Assembly: GCF_900143065.1 (NCBI RefSeq) | Contig: NZ_FRCX01000001.1 | Span: 558,001 to 622,000, forward strand | Length of the DNA stretch: 64,000 nucleotides | Reading direction: 5' to 3' | Source: Duganella sacchari | Lineage (GTDB): Bacteria; Pseudomonadota; Gammaproteobacteria; Burkholderiales; Burkholderiaceae_D | In this document: positions 53,588 through 63,292 of the stretch, piece by piece | Layout: each line of letters starts with the position of its first letter | Position numbering within the stretch: position 1 is the stretch's first letter | Translations under genes and position numbers: made by a program | The notes under the pieces: generated by a model | The model's input: the letters and a program-made list of their open reading frames with translations, nothing else | The model's database searches: none | What the model was told of the DNA's origin: nothing

Positions 53588-53764
53588 TCATCGGCCGTAG
53601 AGACATTCGATCAGCAATTGCATGCCGGCGCTCAGCGCGATCACGGCAAATACCAGATACCCGGCCCGCAGGGATTTGCGCTGCGCCCGTAACAGCCTTT
53701 GCGTAGCAATAGATTCTTCACATCCGTCGTCGCTGCGTCTTGGATCGAAAGTCTCGTCATACAT
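53588..53764 (-). CDS. Small single-pass membrane protein
   Basis: The product has 58 residues from the ATG at 53764, which has an excellent ribosome site (GAGGAGG). An acidic/basic cytoplasmic part (MYDETFDPRRSDDG) is followed by one membrane helix (AGYLVFAVIALSAGMQLLI). I do not recognise a family. Such small membrane proteins are often missed; the strong ribosome site supports translation. Confidence 0.6.
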   Translation of the reverse strand: MYDETFDPRRSDDGCEESIATQRLLRAQRKSLRAGYLVFAVIALSAGMQLLIECLYGR

Positions 53765-53971
53765 GGCGGCCCTCCTCATCGTTAGCCTGCCAGGAGATTA
53801 GCGTGGAGCGTCTAAAGGTTTTATAAAGATCTGCCTCGCCGCAGTATTTTTATCGTAAACGGCTGTTTATTTGATTCACAAAATATGAATTAGTCATACA
53901 TATATAGACCATCGATTCACAACCAAGGAATGAATATAGTGATCTCACACCAACTCATCTGAGAGCCAGCA

Positions 53972-54319
53972 ATGACTACCTTGACCCACCCTGCCAGTGA
54001 AACCGTCGCCTTCGTCGTACGCCTACCGGCGCGCCCGGAGAAACGCGAACAAATGCGCGCCATGCTGTTCGACGTGGTCGACAACATGGCGAAAGAGCCG
54101 GACTTCATCAACACCTGGGTGCATGAAGACCAGGCCGAGCCGGACACCATCGTCCTGTACGAAACCTGGGCCTGCAGCCGCGAAGCCTTCCTGGCCCGGC
54201 ACCTGAACAAGCCTTATCGCCAGGCTTACGAAGCGGCCCTGCCTGAGCTGCTGGCCGGCGAACGCACCATCACCTTCCTGACCGAACTGCGCGCCTATCC
54301 AAGCCGCACGCAAAACTAA
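53972..54319 (+). CDS. Antibiotic biosynthesis monooxygenase (ABM) domain protein
   Basis: The 115-residue product has a single ABM ferredoxin-like domain: VAFVVRLPARPEKREQM, then VLYETWACSREAFLARHL. These small cofactor-free enzymes oxidize quinols or similar aromatics, or act as putative quinol monooxygenases like YgiN. It is the first gene of a three-gene cassette with an SDR and an alpha/beta hydrolase. The 200-base upstream gap is AT-rich and probably holds the promoter. Confidence 0.88.
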   Translation: MTTLTHPASETVAFVVRLPARPEKREQMRAMLFDVVDNMAKEPDFINTWVHEDQAEPDTIVLYETWACSREAFLARHLNKPYRQAYEAALPELLAGERTITFLTELRAYPSRTQN

Positions 54320-54339
54320 CTTCACTCTGGAGCATCAAC

Positions 54340-55089
54340 ATGAAACGCTTTGAAAACAAAACCGTCCTCGTCACCGGTGGCAACAGCGGCATCGGTCTGG
54401 CTACCGCAACCCAGTTTGCCAACGAAGGCGCCCGCGTCATCATCACCGGCCGCGACCTGGCAACACTGGAAGAAGCCCGGGAACAACTGGGCAGCGATGC
54501 GATCGCACTGCAATACGACCAGGGCAATATCAGCGATGCCAAACAGCTGGCCACCGAACTGAAGGCACAAGGCATCCACATCGATGCACTGTTTATCAAT
54601 GCCGGTGTTGCGAAATTCGCCCCGTTCAGCGACGTCGACCAGGCGCTGTGGGACAACACCTTTGACGTCAACGTCAAAGGCGCTTACTTCACCATCCAGG
54701 CGCTGACGCCGTTGTTCAACCGTGGCGCGGCCGTGGTCCTGAACGGCTCCATCAACGCCCACATCGGCATGCCAACATCTTCGGTGTACGCAGCCAGCAA
54801 AGCGGCATTGATCTCGCTTGCCAAAACCCTGTCCTCGGAGCTGGTGGGCGTTGGTGTGCGCGTGAACGTGGTCAGCCCTGGCCCGGTCGCCACTCCACTG
54901 TATGGCCGCCTGGGCCTGCCGGAAGCGCAACTGAGTGCAATGGCCGCAGGCATACAGCAACAGATCCCGCTGAAACGCTTCGGCACGCCGGATGAAGTCG
55001 CTGGCGCCGTGCTCTACCTGTCGTCGCCTGAAGCAGCCTTCGTGGTCGGCACCGAACTGATTATCGACGGCGGCATGAGCCAGCTGTAA
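54340..55089 (+). CDS. SDR-family oxidoreductase
   Basis: The 249-residue classical short-chain dehydrogenase has the cofactor motif TGGNSGIG (12-19), NAG at 87-89, and the catalytic Ser138-Tyr150-Lys154 set (Tyr and Lys in SVYAASK). A conserved end, GTELIIDGGMSQL, is present. The Arg in ITGRDL after the second strand suggests NADP preference. GGAG precedes the ATG. It lies 20 bases after the monooxygenase gene; together they suggest small-molecule or quinone detoxification. Confidence 0.92.
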   Translation: MKRFENKTVLVTGGNSGIGLATATQFANEGARVIITGRDLATLEEAREQLGSDAIALQYDQGNISDAKQLATELKAQGIHIDALFINAGVAKFAPFSDVDQALWDNTFDVNVKGAYFTIQALTPLFNRGAAVVLNGSINAHIGMPTSSVYAASKAALISLAKTLSSELVGVGVRVNVVSPGPVATPLYGRLGLPEAQLSAMAAGIQQQIPLKRFGTPDEVAGAVLYLSSPEAAFVVGTELIIDGGMSQL

Positions 55090-55220
55090 TTCCTGACCGG
55101 AAGGCAGGAAAACCGCCGCAGGTAACTCTTTAGGGTATTGGAAACGACACCTACGAAGAATTAGCCTGAGGTTTCATGCCTTCCGCCTGATATCAATGAT
55201 CTCACTCTCTGGAGAAGAAT

Positions 55221-56165
55221 ATGTTTAACGCTTTTAGCTCTGCCCGCCGCCTTGGTCTGCGTCTGATCGCGGCGTCCGCCCTGTCGTTGTCCGCCCTGGG
55301 CGCCCATGCGGCTGCGCCGATTGACGTCAAAGTCGACGGCTTTACCGACAAGTACGCACAGGTCAACGGCGTGCGCCTGCACTACAAGGTGGGCGGCCAA
55401 GGTACGCCAGTGGTACTGCTGCACGGCTACGGCCAGACCGGCCATATGTGGATACCCGCAATGCGCGAACTGGTCAAAAATCACACCGTCATCGTACCGG
55501 ACCTGCGCGGTGCGGGCGGCTCCGAGAAAGCGGAGCAAGGCTATGAAAAGAAAAACCTGGCGATCGACATCCACGAACTGGTGAAAACCATCAGCAGCGA
55601 ACCGGCAGCCGTGGTCGGCCACGACATCGGCATGATGGTGGCCTATGGCTACGCCGCGCAGTTCCCGGCTGACACCAGCCGCCTGGTGGTCATGGACGCC
55701 TTCGTTCCCGGCGTTGGCGACTGGCGCAATGCTTTCCCACCGGGCGCCGTGTGGCACTTCCACTTCTACGGCGAGACGCCACTGGCACTGGTCAAAGGCC
55801 GCGAACGCATCTACTTCGAACACTTCTGGAATGACTTCTCGGCCAACGGCGGCAAGTCCATCAAAGAAGCAGACCGCAAGCTGTACACCAACGCCTATGC
55901 ACAACCAGGCGGCATGCGCGCCGGCTTCGCCTATTTCAGCAACTTTGAACAGGACGCCGCCGACTTCGGCCCGATGAGCAAAACCAAGCTGACCATGCCG
56001 GTGCTCACCATCGCCGGCGAAAAATCAGCAGGCGCCTTCCTCGGCACGCAAGCCCAACTGTACGCAAACAACGTACAGAGCGTCATCATCAAAGGCTCCG
56101 GTCACTGGCTGATCGACGAAGCGCCTGAACAGGTCGTCCCGGCGTTGGTGGCGTTTATTAACTAG
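55221..56165 (+). CDS. Secreted alpha/beta hydrolase, epoxide-hydrolase/haloalkane-dehalogenase type
   Basis: The 314-residue product has a signal peptide (to about residue 30, GAHA). The fold has the oxyanion segment [12 protein letters not shown], nucleophile Asp135 in GHDIGMMVA, and the catalytic His in [10 protein letters not shown]. An Asp nucleophile fits epoxide hydrolases and dehalogenases rather than serine esterases. It follows the SDR gene by 131 bases and probably belongs to the same detoxification cassette. The substrate is unknown. Confidence 0.9.
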   Translation: MFNAFSSARRLGLRLIAASALSLSALGAHAAAPIDVKVDGFTDKYAQVNGVRLHYKVGGQGTPVVLLHGYGQTGHMWIPAMRELVKNHTVIVPDLRGAGGSEKAEQGYEKKNLAIDIHELVKTISSEPAAVVGHDIGMMVAYGYAAQFPADTSRLVVMDAFVPGVGDWRNAFPPGAVWHFHFYGETPLALVKGRERIYFEHFWNDFSANGGKSIKEADRKLYTNAYAQPGGMRAGFAYFSNFEQDAADFGPMSKTKLTMPVLTIAGEKSAGAFLGTQAQLYANNVQSVIIKGSGHWLIDEAPEQVVPALVAFIN

Positions 56166-56358
56166 GGATATTTACTGGAACGATGTGCCGCAGGCATATC
56201 GTTCCAGCACTACCTCAAATACTCGCTGCAACTCACTGATTTACGTGGTTTGGCTTAGCCCAGTGCCCTCTCTGGCTGCAGCGCACGGCGAATTCACCAG
56301 CGGCGGCGCTGAAAGCGGTAAAATGATGGGTTATCTCGCACCATCATTTGAAGAACCA

Positions 56359-59037
56359 ATGACCACCGTCCCGAACGAAATCAACGCCGCAGCCGTCAAG
56401 AACAGCCCGACCGAAAAATTGACCCCAATGATGCAGCAATATATGGGCATCAAGAGCCAGCATCCGGATATGCTGGTGTTCTACCGCATGGGCGATTTCT
56501 ATGAGCTGTTCCACGAGGACGCGGAGAAGGCGGCGCGTATCCTCGGCATTACGCTGACGGCGCGCGGCTCGTCCGGTGGTCAGCCGATCAAGATGTGCGG
56601 CGTGCCTTTCCATTCGCTGGAAGGCTATCTGGCCAAGCTGGTCAAGATCGGCGAATCCTGCGCCATCTGCGAACAGATCGGCGATCCGGCCACCAGCAAA
56701 GGGCCGGTTGAACGCAAGGTGATGCGCGTGGTCACGCCAGGTACGCTGACCGATGCCGACCTGCTGCCGGAAAAAGCTGAACGCCCACTGCTCTCGCTGT
56801 GCATCATCAGCCAGCGCAAGGTGGCGACGGCTGGCCTGGCATGGCTGTCGCTGGCCAGCGGCGCGTTGCGCCTGATGGAATTCTCGGGCGACAGCCACAC
56901 GGTCAGCGCCCGCATTCAGCAGGAACTGGAACGCATCTCGCCAGCCGAGATCCTGCGCGGCGATAACGGTGAACTGTTCGAGGAATACACGGCTTGCCAC
57001 GTCAACCGCGTGCCGGAGTGGCACTTCGATGTGGTCAGCGGCCACAAGGCGCTGCTGGAGCAGCTGTCCGTTTCGACGCTGACCGGCTTTGGCGCTGATG
57101 GCCTGGGCGCTGCGTTCGGCGCAGCGGGCGCGCTGCTGCGTTACGCGCAGTCGACGCAAGGCCGCGGCCTGCAACACGTGCGTACACTGACCACGGAAAC
57201 AGAAAATGAATTCATCGGTCTGGATGCCGCCACGCGCCGCAACCTGGAGCTGACCGAAACCATCCGCGGCCAGGAATCGCCGACGCTGTTCTCGCTGCTG
57301 GACCACTGCCGCACGGCGATGGGTTCGCGCCTGCTGCGTCACTGGCTACACCACGCGCGCCGCGACCAGAACATCGCCCGTTCGCGCCACGAAGCCATCG
57401 CCGCGCTGGCACAGGCGGATGCCACGGGTTCGCTGTCGCACACGCTGGCGCAAGTGCCGGATATCGAACGCATCACCACCCGTATCGCGCTGCTGTCGGC
57501 CCGCCCGCGCGATCTGGCCAGCCTGCGTGATGGCCTGACGCAGCTGCCGTCACTGCGCCACTGCATGCAGCGCACGCTGAGCGACGCCAATGGCCTGCTG
57601 GCGGCCATCCACGCCGACCTGGCCACACCAGAAGCCTGCCTCGATCTGCTGCAACGCGCCGTCATGCCGGAACCGGCGGTGATGGTGCGTGACGGCGGCG
57701 TCATTGCGCGCGGCTTCGACGCCGAGCTGGATGAACTGCGCGGGCTGTCGGAAAACGCCGGCCAGTACCTGGTTGACCTGGAGACGCGCGAACGCGCGCG
57801 TACCGGCATCACCAATCTGCGCGTCGAGTACAACAAGGTCCACGGCTTCTACATCGAAGTCACCAACGGCCAGGCCACCAAGGTGCCGGACGATTACCGC
57901 CGCCGCCAGACGCTGAAGAACTGCGAACGCTACATCACGCCGGAGCTGAAGGCTTTTGAAGACAAGGCCCTGTCGGCACAGGACCGCGCACTGGCGCGCG
58001 AGAAGATGCTGTATGACCAGCTGCTGGGCGACCTGGCGCCGTTTATTGGCACGCTGCAAACCATCGCCAAGGCGCTGGCGCAGCTGGACACGCTGACCGC
58101 CCTCACCGACCACGCGCTGCGCCACAACTGGTGCGCGCCGCAGCTGGTGGACACTCCTTGCATCAACATCAAGGAAGGCCGCCATCCGGTGGTGGAAAAC
58201 CAGATCGAGCGCTTCATCGCCAATGATTGCCGCTTTGTCGATGAGCGCCGCCTGCTGCTGATTACCGGTCCTAACATGGGCGGTAAATCGACCTTCATGC
58301 GCCAGGTGGCGCTGATTACGCTGCTGGCCTACATGGGCAGCTACGTGCCAGCGCAGAGTGCCGTGATCGGACCGATCGACCGCATCTTCACCCGTATCGG
58401 CGCTACCGACGATCTGGCCGGCGGCCGCTCGACCTTCATGGTGGAGATGACCGAAGCAGCGGCGATCCTGAACGGCGCCACCGAACACTCGCTGGTACTG
58501 ATGGATGAAATCGGCCGTGGCACCTCGACCTTCGACGGCCTGGCGCTGGCGTGGGCGATTGCACGCCACCTGATCGAAACCAGCCGCAGCTTCTCGCTGT
58601 TCGCCACCCACTACTTCGAGCTGACGCAGCTGCCGGAAAGCCACCCGACCGCCAGCAATGTGCACCTGTCGGCAGTGGAGCACAAGGACACCATCGTCTT
58701 CCTGCACGCTGTTCAAGACGGTCCTGCTTCGCAAAGCTACGGTCTGCAAGTGGCGCAGCTGGCCGGCGTGCCGCAGCCGGTCATCAAGGCCGCGCGCAAG
58801 CACCTGGCGCGCCTGGAAGCGCAGGCGCTGGACGCCAAGCCGCAGCTGGACCTGTTTGCCGCGCCAATCGCCGACGCCAACGACGAAGAAATCGAACCCG
58901 CCGCACCTGCCGTCAACCCGGCCATGCGCGAGCTGCTGGACGCCCTCGACGATCTCGACCCGGATGCGTTGACGCCGCGCGAAGCGCTGGACCGCCTGTA
59001 TCAGATCAAACGCCTGACGGAATCGGCGCAAGCATGA
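56359..59037 (+). CDS. mutS: DNA mismatch repair protein MutS
   Basis: The 892-residue MutS recognises mismatches and starts methyl-directed repair. The mismatch-reading Phe-x-Glu is in GDFYE (Phe47, Glu49), and Walker A is GPNMGGKST (Lys643). The ABC-type signature region follows ([14 protein letters not shown]) with [16 protein letters not shown]-terminal tail for tetramerization is present. The ATG at 56359 is chosen because the N-terminus then matches normal MutS; upstream in-frame sequence is non-homologous. The stop overlaps the next gene start (ATGA). Confidence 0.97.
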   Translation: MTTVPNEINAAAVKNSPTEKLTPMMQQYMGIKSQHPDMLVFYRMGDFYELFHEDAEKAARILGITLTARGSSGGQPIKMCGVPFHSLEGYLAKLVKIGESCAICEQIGDPATSKGPVERKVMRVVTPGTLTDADLLPEKAERPLLSLCIISQRKVATAGLAWLSLASGALRLMEFSGDSHTVSARIQQELERISPAEILRGDNGELFEEYTACHVNRVPEWHFDVVSGHKALLEQLSVSTLTGFGADGLGAAFGAAGALLRYAQSTQGRGLQHVRTLTTETENEFIGLDAATRRNLELTETIRGQESPTLFSLLDHCRTAMGSRLLRHWLHHARRDQNIARSRHEAIAALAQADATGSLSHTLAQVPDIERITTRIALLSARPRDLASLRDGLTQLPSLRHCMQRTLSDANGLLAAIHADLATPEACLDLLQRAVMPEPAVMVRDGGVIARGFDAELDELRGLSENAGQYLVDLETRERARTGITNLRVEYNKVHGFYIEVTNGQATKVPDDYRRRQTLKNCERYITPELKAFEDKALSAQDRALAREKMLYDQLLGDLAPFIGTLQTIAKALAQLDTLTALTDHALRHNWCAPQLVDTPCINIKEGRHPVVENQIERFIANDCRFVDERRLLLITGPNMGGKSTFMRQVALITLLAYMGSYVPAQSAVIGPIDRIFTRIGATDDLAGGRSTFMVEMTEAAAILNGATEHSLVLMDEIGRGTSTFDGLALAWAIARHLIETSRSFSLFATHYFELTQLPESHPTASNVHLSAVEHKDTIVFLHAVQDGPASQSYGLQVAQLAGVPQPVIKAARKHLARLEAQALDAKPQLDLFAAPIADANDEEIEPAAPAVNPAMRELLDALDDLDPDALTPREALDRLYQIKRLTESAQA

Positions 59038-59978
59038 TCCCGCGCGCGCGCCGCCTGCTGTGCATCGCCCTCGCCGCTACAGCCGCGACGACAGCGCATG
59101 CCGCACCGCAGGCCGCGCGCGGATTCCAGTTCAGCGTCATCGGCCATCCTTTGCAGCATGGCCGTGACGAAGCGGCGCTCAAACGCGCGATTGCCGAGGC
59201 GGCGCAAAGCGATACCGCGTTTGTGGTCGCCACCGGCATCAAGGCCCGCAACGAGCCTTGCAGCGACAAGCTGTATGCACAGCGCCATGCGGTACTGAAT
59301 GAGTCTCTGCAGCCGATGATCGTCTCGCTGGCCGGCAGCGACTGGAGCGCGTGTATCAATTCCGCCGGCCGCTCGAATGCGATTGAACGCCTGAACCGCC
59401 TGCGTGAGCTGTTCTACGTTGACGGCGAATCGCTGGGCGCACACCATTTGACGGTCACGCGATTGTCGTCCACGGCCAAGTTCCGCAGCTATGCGGAAAA
59501 CGCGCACTGGGAATACAGCAAGGTGCTGTTCGCCACCATCAACCTCCCCGCCAACAACAACCACTATCTCCCGGAAGCGGGCCGCAACAGCGAGTTTGAA
59601 GACCGTCTGGTTGCCAACCGCGCCTGGCTGCACCGCCTGTTCACGCTGGCCGAACGACAAAAGATGCAGGGCCTGGTGCTGTTCTCGGACGGCGATCCCG
59701 GCGTGACGGCAGAAGAAGGCTTCTCGCTGCTGCCGAGTTTTCAGAGCAAACAGGATGGCTTTGCCGAAATGCGCAAGCAGATTCGCACACTGGCTGAAAA
59801 ATACAAAGGGAAGGTGCTGCTGATCGACGCCCAGAAAGGCGCTGGTGGCGAGCCTGCCATTCAATGGCGCGGCAATGTGGGACATCTGAACATGGCCGCC
59901 GATTGGGCCGAAGTCCAGGTAACGCCCGGCGCCGGCGCCCTGTTTTCTGTCAAGGGCAGCAACGCCGAAGCGCAGTAA
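59034..59978 (+). CDS. Secreted hypothetical protein coupled to mutS
   Basis: The 314-residue product has a signal peptide ([17 protein letters not shown] to AHA). The mature part begins [15 protein letters not shown] and has Cys residues in [11 protein letters not shown] and WSACINSAG. Segments such as [12 protein letters not shown] and [10 protein letters not shown] loosely resemble a calcineurin-type phosphoesterase that has lost its metal ligands; I do not claim activity. The four-base overlap with mutS implies co-translation, odd for an exported protein. It converges with slyD. Confidence 0.78.
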   Translation: MIPRARRLLCIALAATAATTAHAAPQAARGFQFSVIGHPLQHGRDEAALKRAIAEAAQSDTAFVVATGIKARNEPCSDKLYAQRHAVLNESLQPMIVSLAGSDWSACINSAGRSNAIERLNRLRELFYVDGESLGAHHLTVTRLSSTAKFRSYAENAHWEYSKVLFATINLPANNNHYLPEAGRNSEFEDRLVANRAWLHRLFTLAERQKMQGLVLFSDGDPGVTAEEGFSLLPSFQSKQDGFAEMRKQIRTLAEKYKGKVLLIDAQKGAGGEPAIQWRGNVGHLNMAADWAEVQVTPGAGALFSVKGSNAEAQ

Positions 59979-59981
59979 AGC

Positions 59982-60527
59982 TTAGTGAATCGGGTGGATG
60001 GCGACGTGATCGCCTTCGTCGCCTTCATCATCTTCGTCATCGTGGTGATGACCGTGAGCGCCGTGCACGTGGCCATGGGCGATTTCTTCGTCGGTGGCTT
60101 CACGCACATCGACCACGTTCAGCGAGAAACGAAGCGCCATGCCGGCCAGCGGGTGGTTACCGTCCAGGACTACCTTGTCGTCAGCGATATCGGTGACAGT
60201 GAAGATCATGGCTTCTTCTTCGCCAGCGTCGCCGTCCGGCATGCCTTCGAACTGCATGCCGACTTCCAGCGGCTCTGGCAGGCGCTTACGCTCTTCCACC
60301 TTCACCAGCGAGGCGTCGTAGTCGCCGAATGCGTCTTCCGGTTCGATCTGGATAATCGACGCGTAGCCGACTTCTTTGCCATCCAGTTCTTCTTCGATTT
60401 TTGGCAGGGTGTTCTCGTAGCCACCGTGCAGATAGACCATCGGTTGACTGCCGTCTTCGATCAGATTGTCCTGGGCATCGGACAGTTTGTAATTCACAGT
60501 CACGACTGTATTCTTGGCAATCTTCAT
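59982..60527 (-). CDS. slyD: FKBP-type peptidyl-prolyl isomerase SlyD
   Basis: The 181-residue enzyme has the FKBP core (VVTVNYKLSD, GSQPMVYLHGGYENTLP), interrupted by the IF chaperone insert (about 75-130). The C-terminal tail is rich in His and Asp (HGHVHGAHGHHHDDEDDEG). SlyD combines proline isomerization, chaperone and Ni/Zn-binding roles, and can supply nickel to hydrogenase. The ATG at 60527 has AGGA eight bases upstream; an in-frame ATG nine bases earlier is possible. Confidence 0.95.
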   Translation of the reverse strand: MKIAKNTVVTVNYKLSDAQDNLIEDGSQPMVYLHGGYENTLPKIEEELDGKEVGYASIIQIEPEDAFGDYDASLVKVEERKRLPEPLEVGMQFEGMPDGDAGEEEAMIFTVTDIADDKVVLDGNHPLAGMALRFSLNVVDVREATDEEIAHGHVHGAHGHHHDDEDDEGDEGDHVAIHPIH

Positions 60528-60659
60528 GTTGCACATCCTTTCGTTAATATAGCCCCGGATTATACCTTGGATCGCAAACCGGCCGCTCCTGCGCCAGCCG
60601 CATAAGGATATGCCGAATCCGTTCTGGCAGCCGTGCGCCAGCCGTTCTACAATCATGGC

Positions 60660-61571
60660 ATGCAAGCCGCCACCTCCGACAAACTCGCCCAATGGCTGCT
60701 CAGCAGCATAGAGCTGGACGCCGCCGCACTCCATGTCGGCCGCTACTGCGGCCCATGGCGGGCATCGACCAGCGGCCAAGCCCAGGCCAGCTTCCATCTG
60801 GTGCTGGAAGGAGAATGCTGGCTGCATCGGGAAGACCAGCCGCCGCTGCATCTGCGTGCGCGCGACGGCGTGTTCCTGATGAGCGACCTGCCCCACTTTC
60901 TGAGCCCATCGAGCGATCCGCATGCACCGGCGCAGCCGCAGACCATGCGCGCGCTCGGCGTGCCGCCAGCGCCGGACAGCATCGGCATCGCGTGCGGCAT
61001 CTTCAGTTTCAGCGGCGCGCTGAGTCCCCTGGTCATCAACTCCTTCCCCGCAGTGCTGGTGTGCCGCAATGGCGATGCGGCGCTGGGACATACGGCCGCG
61101 CTGTTCGACATGATCCTGGCGGAAGGCGGCGGTGGGCCGGAACGCCCGACACCGCTCATCGCGCGGCTGGTAGAGCTGCTGTTCTTTTACCTGATCCGCC
61201 ATGCCAGCCAGCGCGAAGCGCTGAGCGCCGGACTGCTGGCACTGGCCCAGCGCGCGGAATTCATGTCGCTGCTGGACCAGATGCTGGCCAGCCCCGGCGA
61301 GGACTGGTCGATCGCCCGCATGGCATCGGCCGCCCATATGTCGCGCGCGGCCTTCTGCAAACACTTCACCGATATTGGCGGCGTGCCGCCAGCGCAGTTC
61401 CTGCTGCGGCTGCGCATGCGGCTGGCGGCGCAGCGCCTGAACGCGGGCGACTCGGTGGAGCAGGCGGCCAGCCACGTCGGCTACCAGTCGCATGCGGCGT
61501 TCACGCGCGCCTTCAAGCGCATCGTCGGCGAACAGCCGGGCGCCTACCGCCGCCAGCTGCGCGCCGCATAA
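60660..61571 (+). CDS. AraC-family transcriptional regulator, cupin type
   Basis: From the ATG at 60660 the product has 303 residues; an in-frame GTG at 60633 would add nine. An N-terminal cupin-like effector domain (FHLVLEGECWLH, LMSDLPHFL) precedes two AraC helix-turn-helices at the C-terminus (WSIARMASAAHMSRAAFCKHF and VEQAASHVGYQSHAAFTRAFK). This group often controls adjacent dehydrogenase or AhpD-like genes. Here it precedes an AhpD-like/acyl-CoA dehydrogenase/ABC operon by 93 bases on the same strand and is its probable regulator. Confidence 0.9.
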   Translation: MQAATSDKLAQWLLSSIELDAAALHVGRYCGPWRASTSGQAQASFHLVLEGECWLHREDQPPLHLRARDGVFLMSDLPHFLSPSSDPHAPAQPQTMRALGVPPAPDSIGIACGIFSFSGALSPLVINSFPAVLVCRNGDAALGHTAALFDMILAEGGGGPERPTPLIARLVELLFFYLIRHASQREALSAGLLALAQRAEFMSLLDQMLASPGEDWSIARMASAAHMSRAAFCKHFTDIGGVPPAQFLLRLRMRLAAQRLNAGDSVEQAASHVGYQSHAAFTRAFKRIVGEQPGAYRRQLRAA

Positions 61572-61664
61572 AAAGACGTTTGAACACAAAACCGCGACTT
61601 TTGGATATGGTGGCGAAACGGCGGGACACTGATAATATGCTGTCACTGTTTATGAAAGCCCAAC

Positions 61665-62219
61665 ATGTCCCGTCTGCCGCTGCAAACCCTGGAGACCGCG
61701 CCCGAAGACAGCCGCCCCTTCGTTGAGAAGGCGATTGCCAACAACGGCTACCTGCCCAATCTGATCGGCGTCCTGGCCAACGCGCCAGTGGCGCTGGAGA
61801 CTTATATGACCGTCTCCGGCATCAACGCGCGCGCCAGCCTGTCGCTGGCGGAACGCGAAGTGGTGCAGATTACCGCCGCGCGCATTCACGGCTGCGATTT
61901 TTGCGTGGCCGGCCACACCGCCATCTGGCTCAAGAAAGCCGGCCAGTCCGCCGAAGCCGTGCGCGCGCTGCATGAAGGCGCGGCCACCGGCGACGCCAAG
62001 CTGGACGCGGTCGCGGCATTTGCCAGCGCCGTCATCGCCCGCCGCGGCGCCGTCGATGACGCCGACCTGCAAGCCTTCCTGGCGGCCGGCTACCACCAGC
62101 AGCAGGCGCTGGAAGTGGTGCTGGGCATCAGCCTGGCCACGCTGTGCAACTTCGCCAACAGCCTGGCGGGCACGCCCGTCAATCCACAGCTGCAACCTTA
62201 CCTGCCCGGAGCTGTGTAA
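61665..62219 (+). CDS. Carboxymuconolactone decarboxylase/AhpD-like protein
   Basis: The 184-residue product has the AhpD-type motif HGCDFCVAGHT, with Cys77, Cys80 and His84. It should act as a peroxidase or thiol-disulfide relay rather than a true decarboxylase. Length and the early LPNLIGVLANAP segment fit the peroxidase-related subgroup. It starts an operon with an acyl-CoA dehydrogenase-like gene two bases downstream. Confidence 0.9.
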   Translation: MSRLPLQTLETAPEDSRPFVEKAIANNGYLPNLIGVLANAPVALETYMTVSGINARASLSLAEREVVQITAARIHGCDFCVAGHTAIWLKKAGQSAEAVRALHEGAATGDAKLDAVAAFASAVIARRGAVDDADLQAFLAAGYHQQQALEVVLGISLATLCNFANSLAGTPVNPQLQPYLPGAV

Positions 62220-62221
62220 GC

Positions 62222-63292
62222 ATGGCCGCCCTGTACGACTGGCTGGCCAGGCACGCGGAAGCGCTCGATCAATCGGAAGCGCTGGCAAATGAGGTATTGC
62301 CGGCGCTGGCCGCGCATGGCTGTTTCCGCAGCGGCGTGCCGCTCGCTTCCGGCGGCGCTGCTGGCCAATATGGCGATGTGCGCGACGCCATCCTTGGCAT
62401 CGCCGACATCGCGCGTCATTCGGTGACGGCGGCGTTTGTGTACTGGGGCCAGCGCAGCTTTATCGAGTATCTGCTGCAAAGTCCCAACACGGCGCTGCGC
62501 GAGCGCCTGCTGCCGGCACTGCTGGACGGCACGCTGGCGGGCGCCACCGGCTTGTCCAACGCGATGAAATTCCTGTCGGGGATGGAGCCGCTGTCGGTCC
62601 ACGCCACGCCAGCGCAAGACGGCTGGACATTGAAAGGCAAGCTGGCCTGGATTACCAATCTGCGCCCACCGCATTTCGTCGCCGCAGCGGCCGTCGCGCC
62701 AGTGAATGGCGAAGCACCATTCGTGGCCATGTTCAGCAGCGAGGGGGCCGGCGTACAGCGCAGCGGCAACCTGCAACTCATCGCCCTGCGCGGCAGTAAT
62801 ACCGCAGCGGTGCAACTGGACGCGGTGCGGGCCAGTCCCCAGGACATCATCGCGCCGCAAGCCCCGGAATGGCTGGCGCGCGTGCGCCCTGCCTTCCTCG
62901 GCATGCAATGTGGAATGTCGATCGGCCTGGCCTCGGCAGCGCTGGACAAGGCAGCCCAGGTGGCGGCCAGCGGACGCGGTCAGCTCAGCGACAACATCGC
63001 CAGCGCCCAGCATGCACTGGCGGCGCTGACGCAGCAACTGCTGGACGGCGTAGCGGATGGACGTTTCGTCACCGCCGCCCCGGCCATGTTCAAACTGCGC
63101 ATCGCCATGGCAGACCTGGTGCAGCAAGCTGTCAGCCTGGAGCTGCAAGCCAAGGGCGGTCACGCTTACCTGATGCAGGAAGAAGATGGCTTTGCACGCC
63201 GCTGGCGCGAGTCGGCGTTCATCCCGGTGATCACGCCGAGTATCACGCAACTCCAGGCGGCGCTGGCCAAACATGCCGCCGCCACGCAATGA
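62222..63292 (+). CDS. Acyl-CoA dehydrogenase-like flavoprotein
   Basis: The 356-residue product has the acyl-CoA dehydrogenase fold: N-terminal helical domain, a middle beta domain (LKGKLAWITNLRPPHF), and the C-terminal helical bundle (LQAKGGHAYLMQEEDGFARRWR). It lacks an obvious Glu catalytic base of true acyl-CoA dehydrogenases. It may be an FMN/FAD-dependent monooxygenase-like member such as those used on sulfur or aromatic compounds. The ATG at 62222 is two bases after the AhpD-like stop. It overlaps the ABC ATPase gene by four bases. Confidence 0.82.
   Translation: MAALYDWLARHAEALDQSEALANEVLPALAAHGCFRSGVPLASGGAAGQYGDVRDAILGIADIARHSVTAAFVYWGQRSFIEYLLQSPNTALRERLLPALLDGTLAGATGLSNAMKFLSGMEPLSVHATPAQDGWTLKGKLAWITNLRPPHFVAAAAVAPVNGEAPFVAMFSSEGAGVQRSGNLQLIALRGSNTAAVQLDAVRASPQDIIAPQAPEWLARVRPAFLGMQCGMSIGLASAALDKAAQVAASGRGQLSDNIASAQHALAALTQQLLDGVADGRFVTAAPAMFKLRIAMADLVQQAVSLELQAKGGHAYLMQEEDGFARRWRESAFIPVITPSITQLQAALAKHAAATQ

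Noticed and set aside
56175..56207. Terminator after the secreted hydrolase (10-base stem CTGGAACGAT)
   Set aside because: The stem is real, but the loop is 13 bases and there is no T-tract, so termination is not supported.
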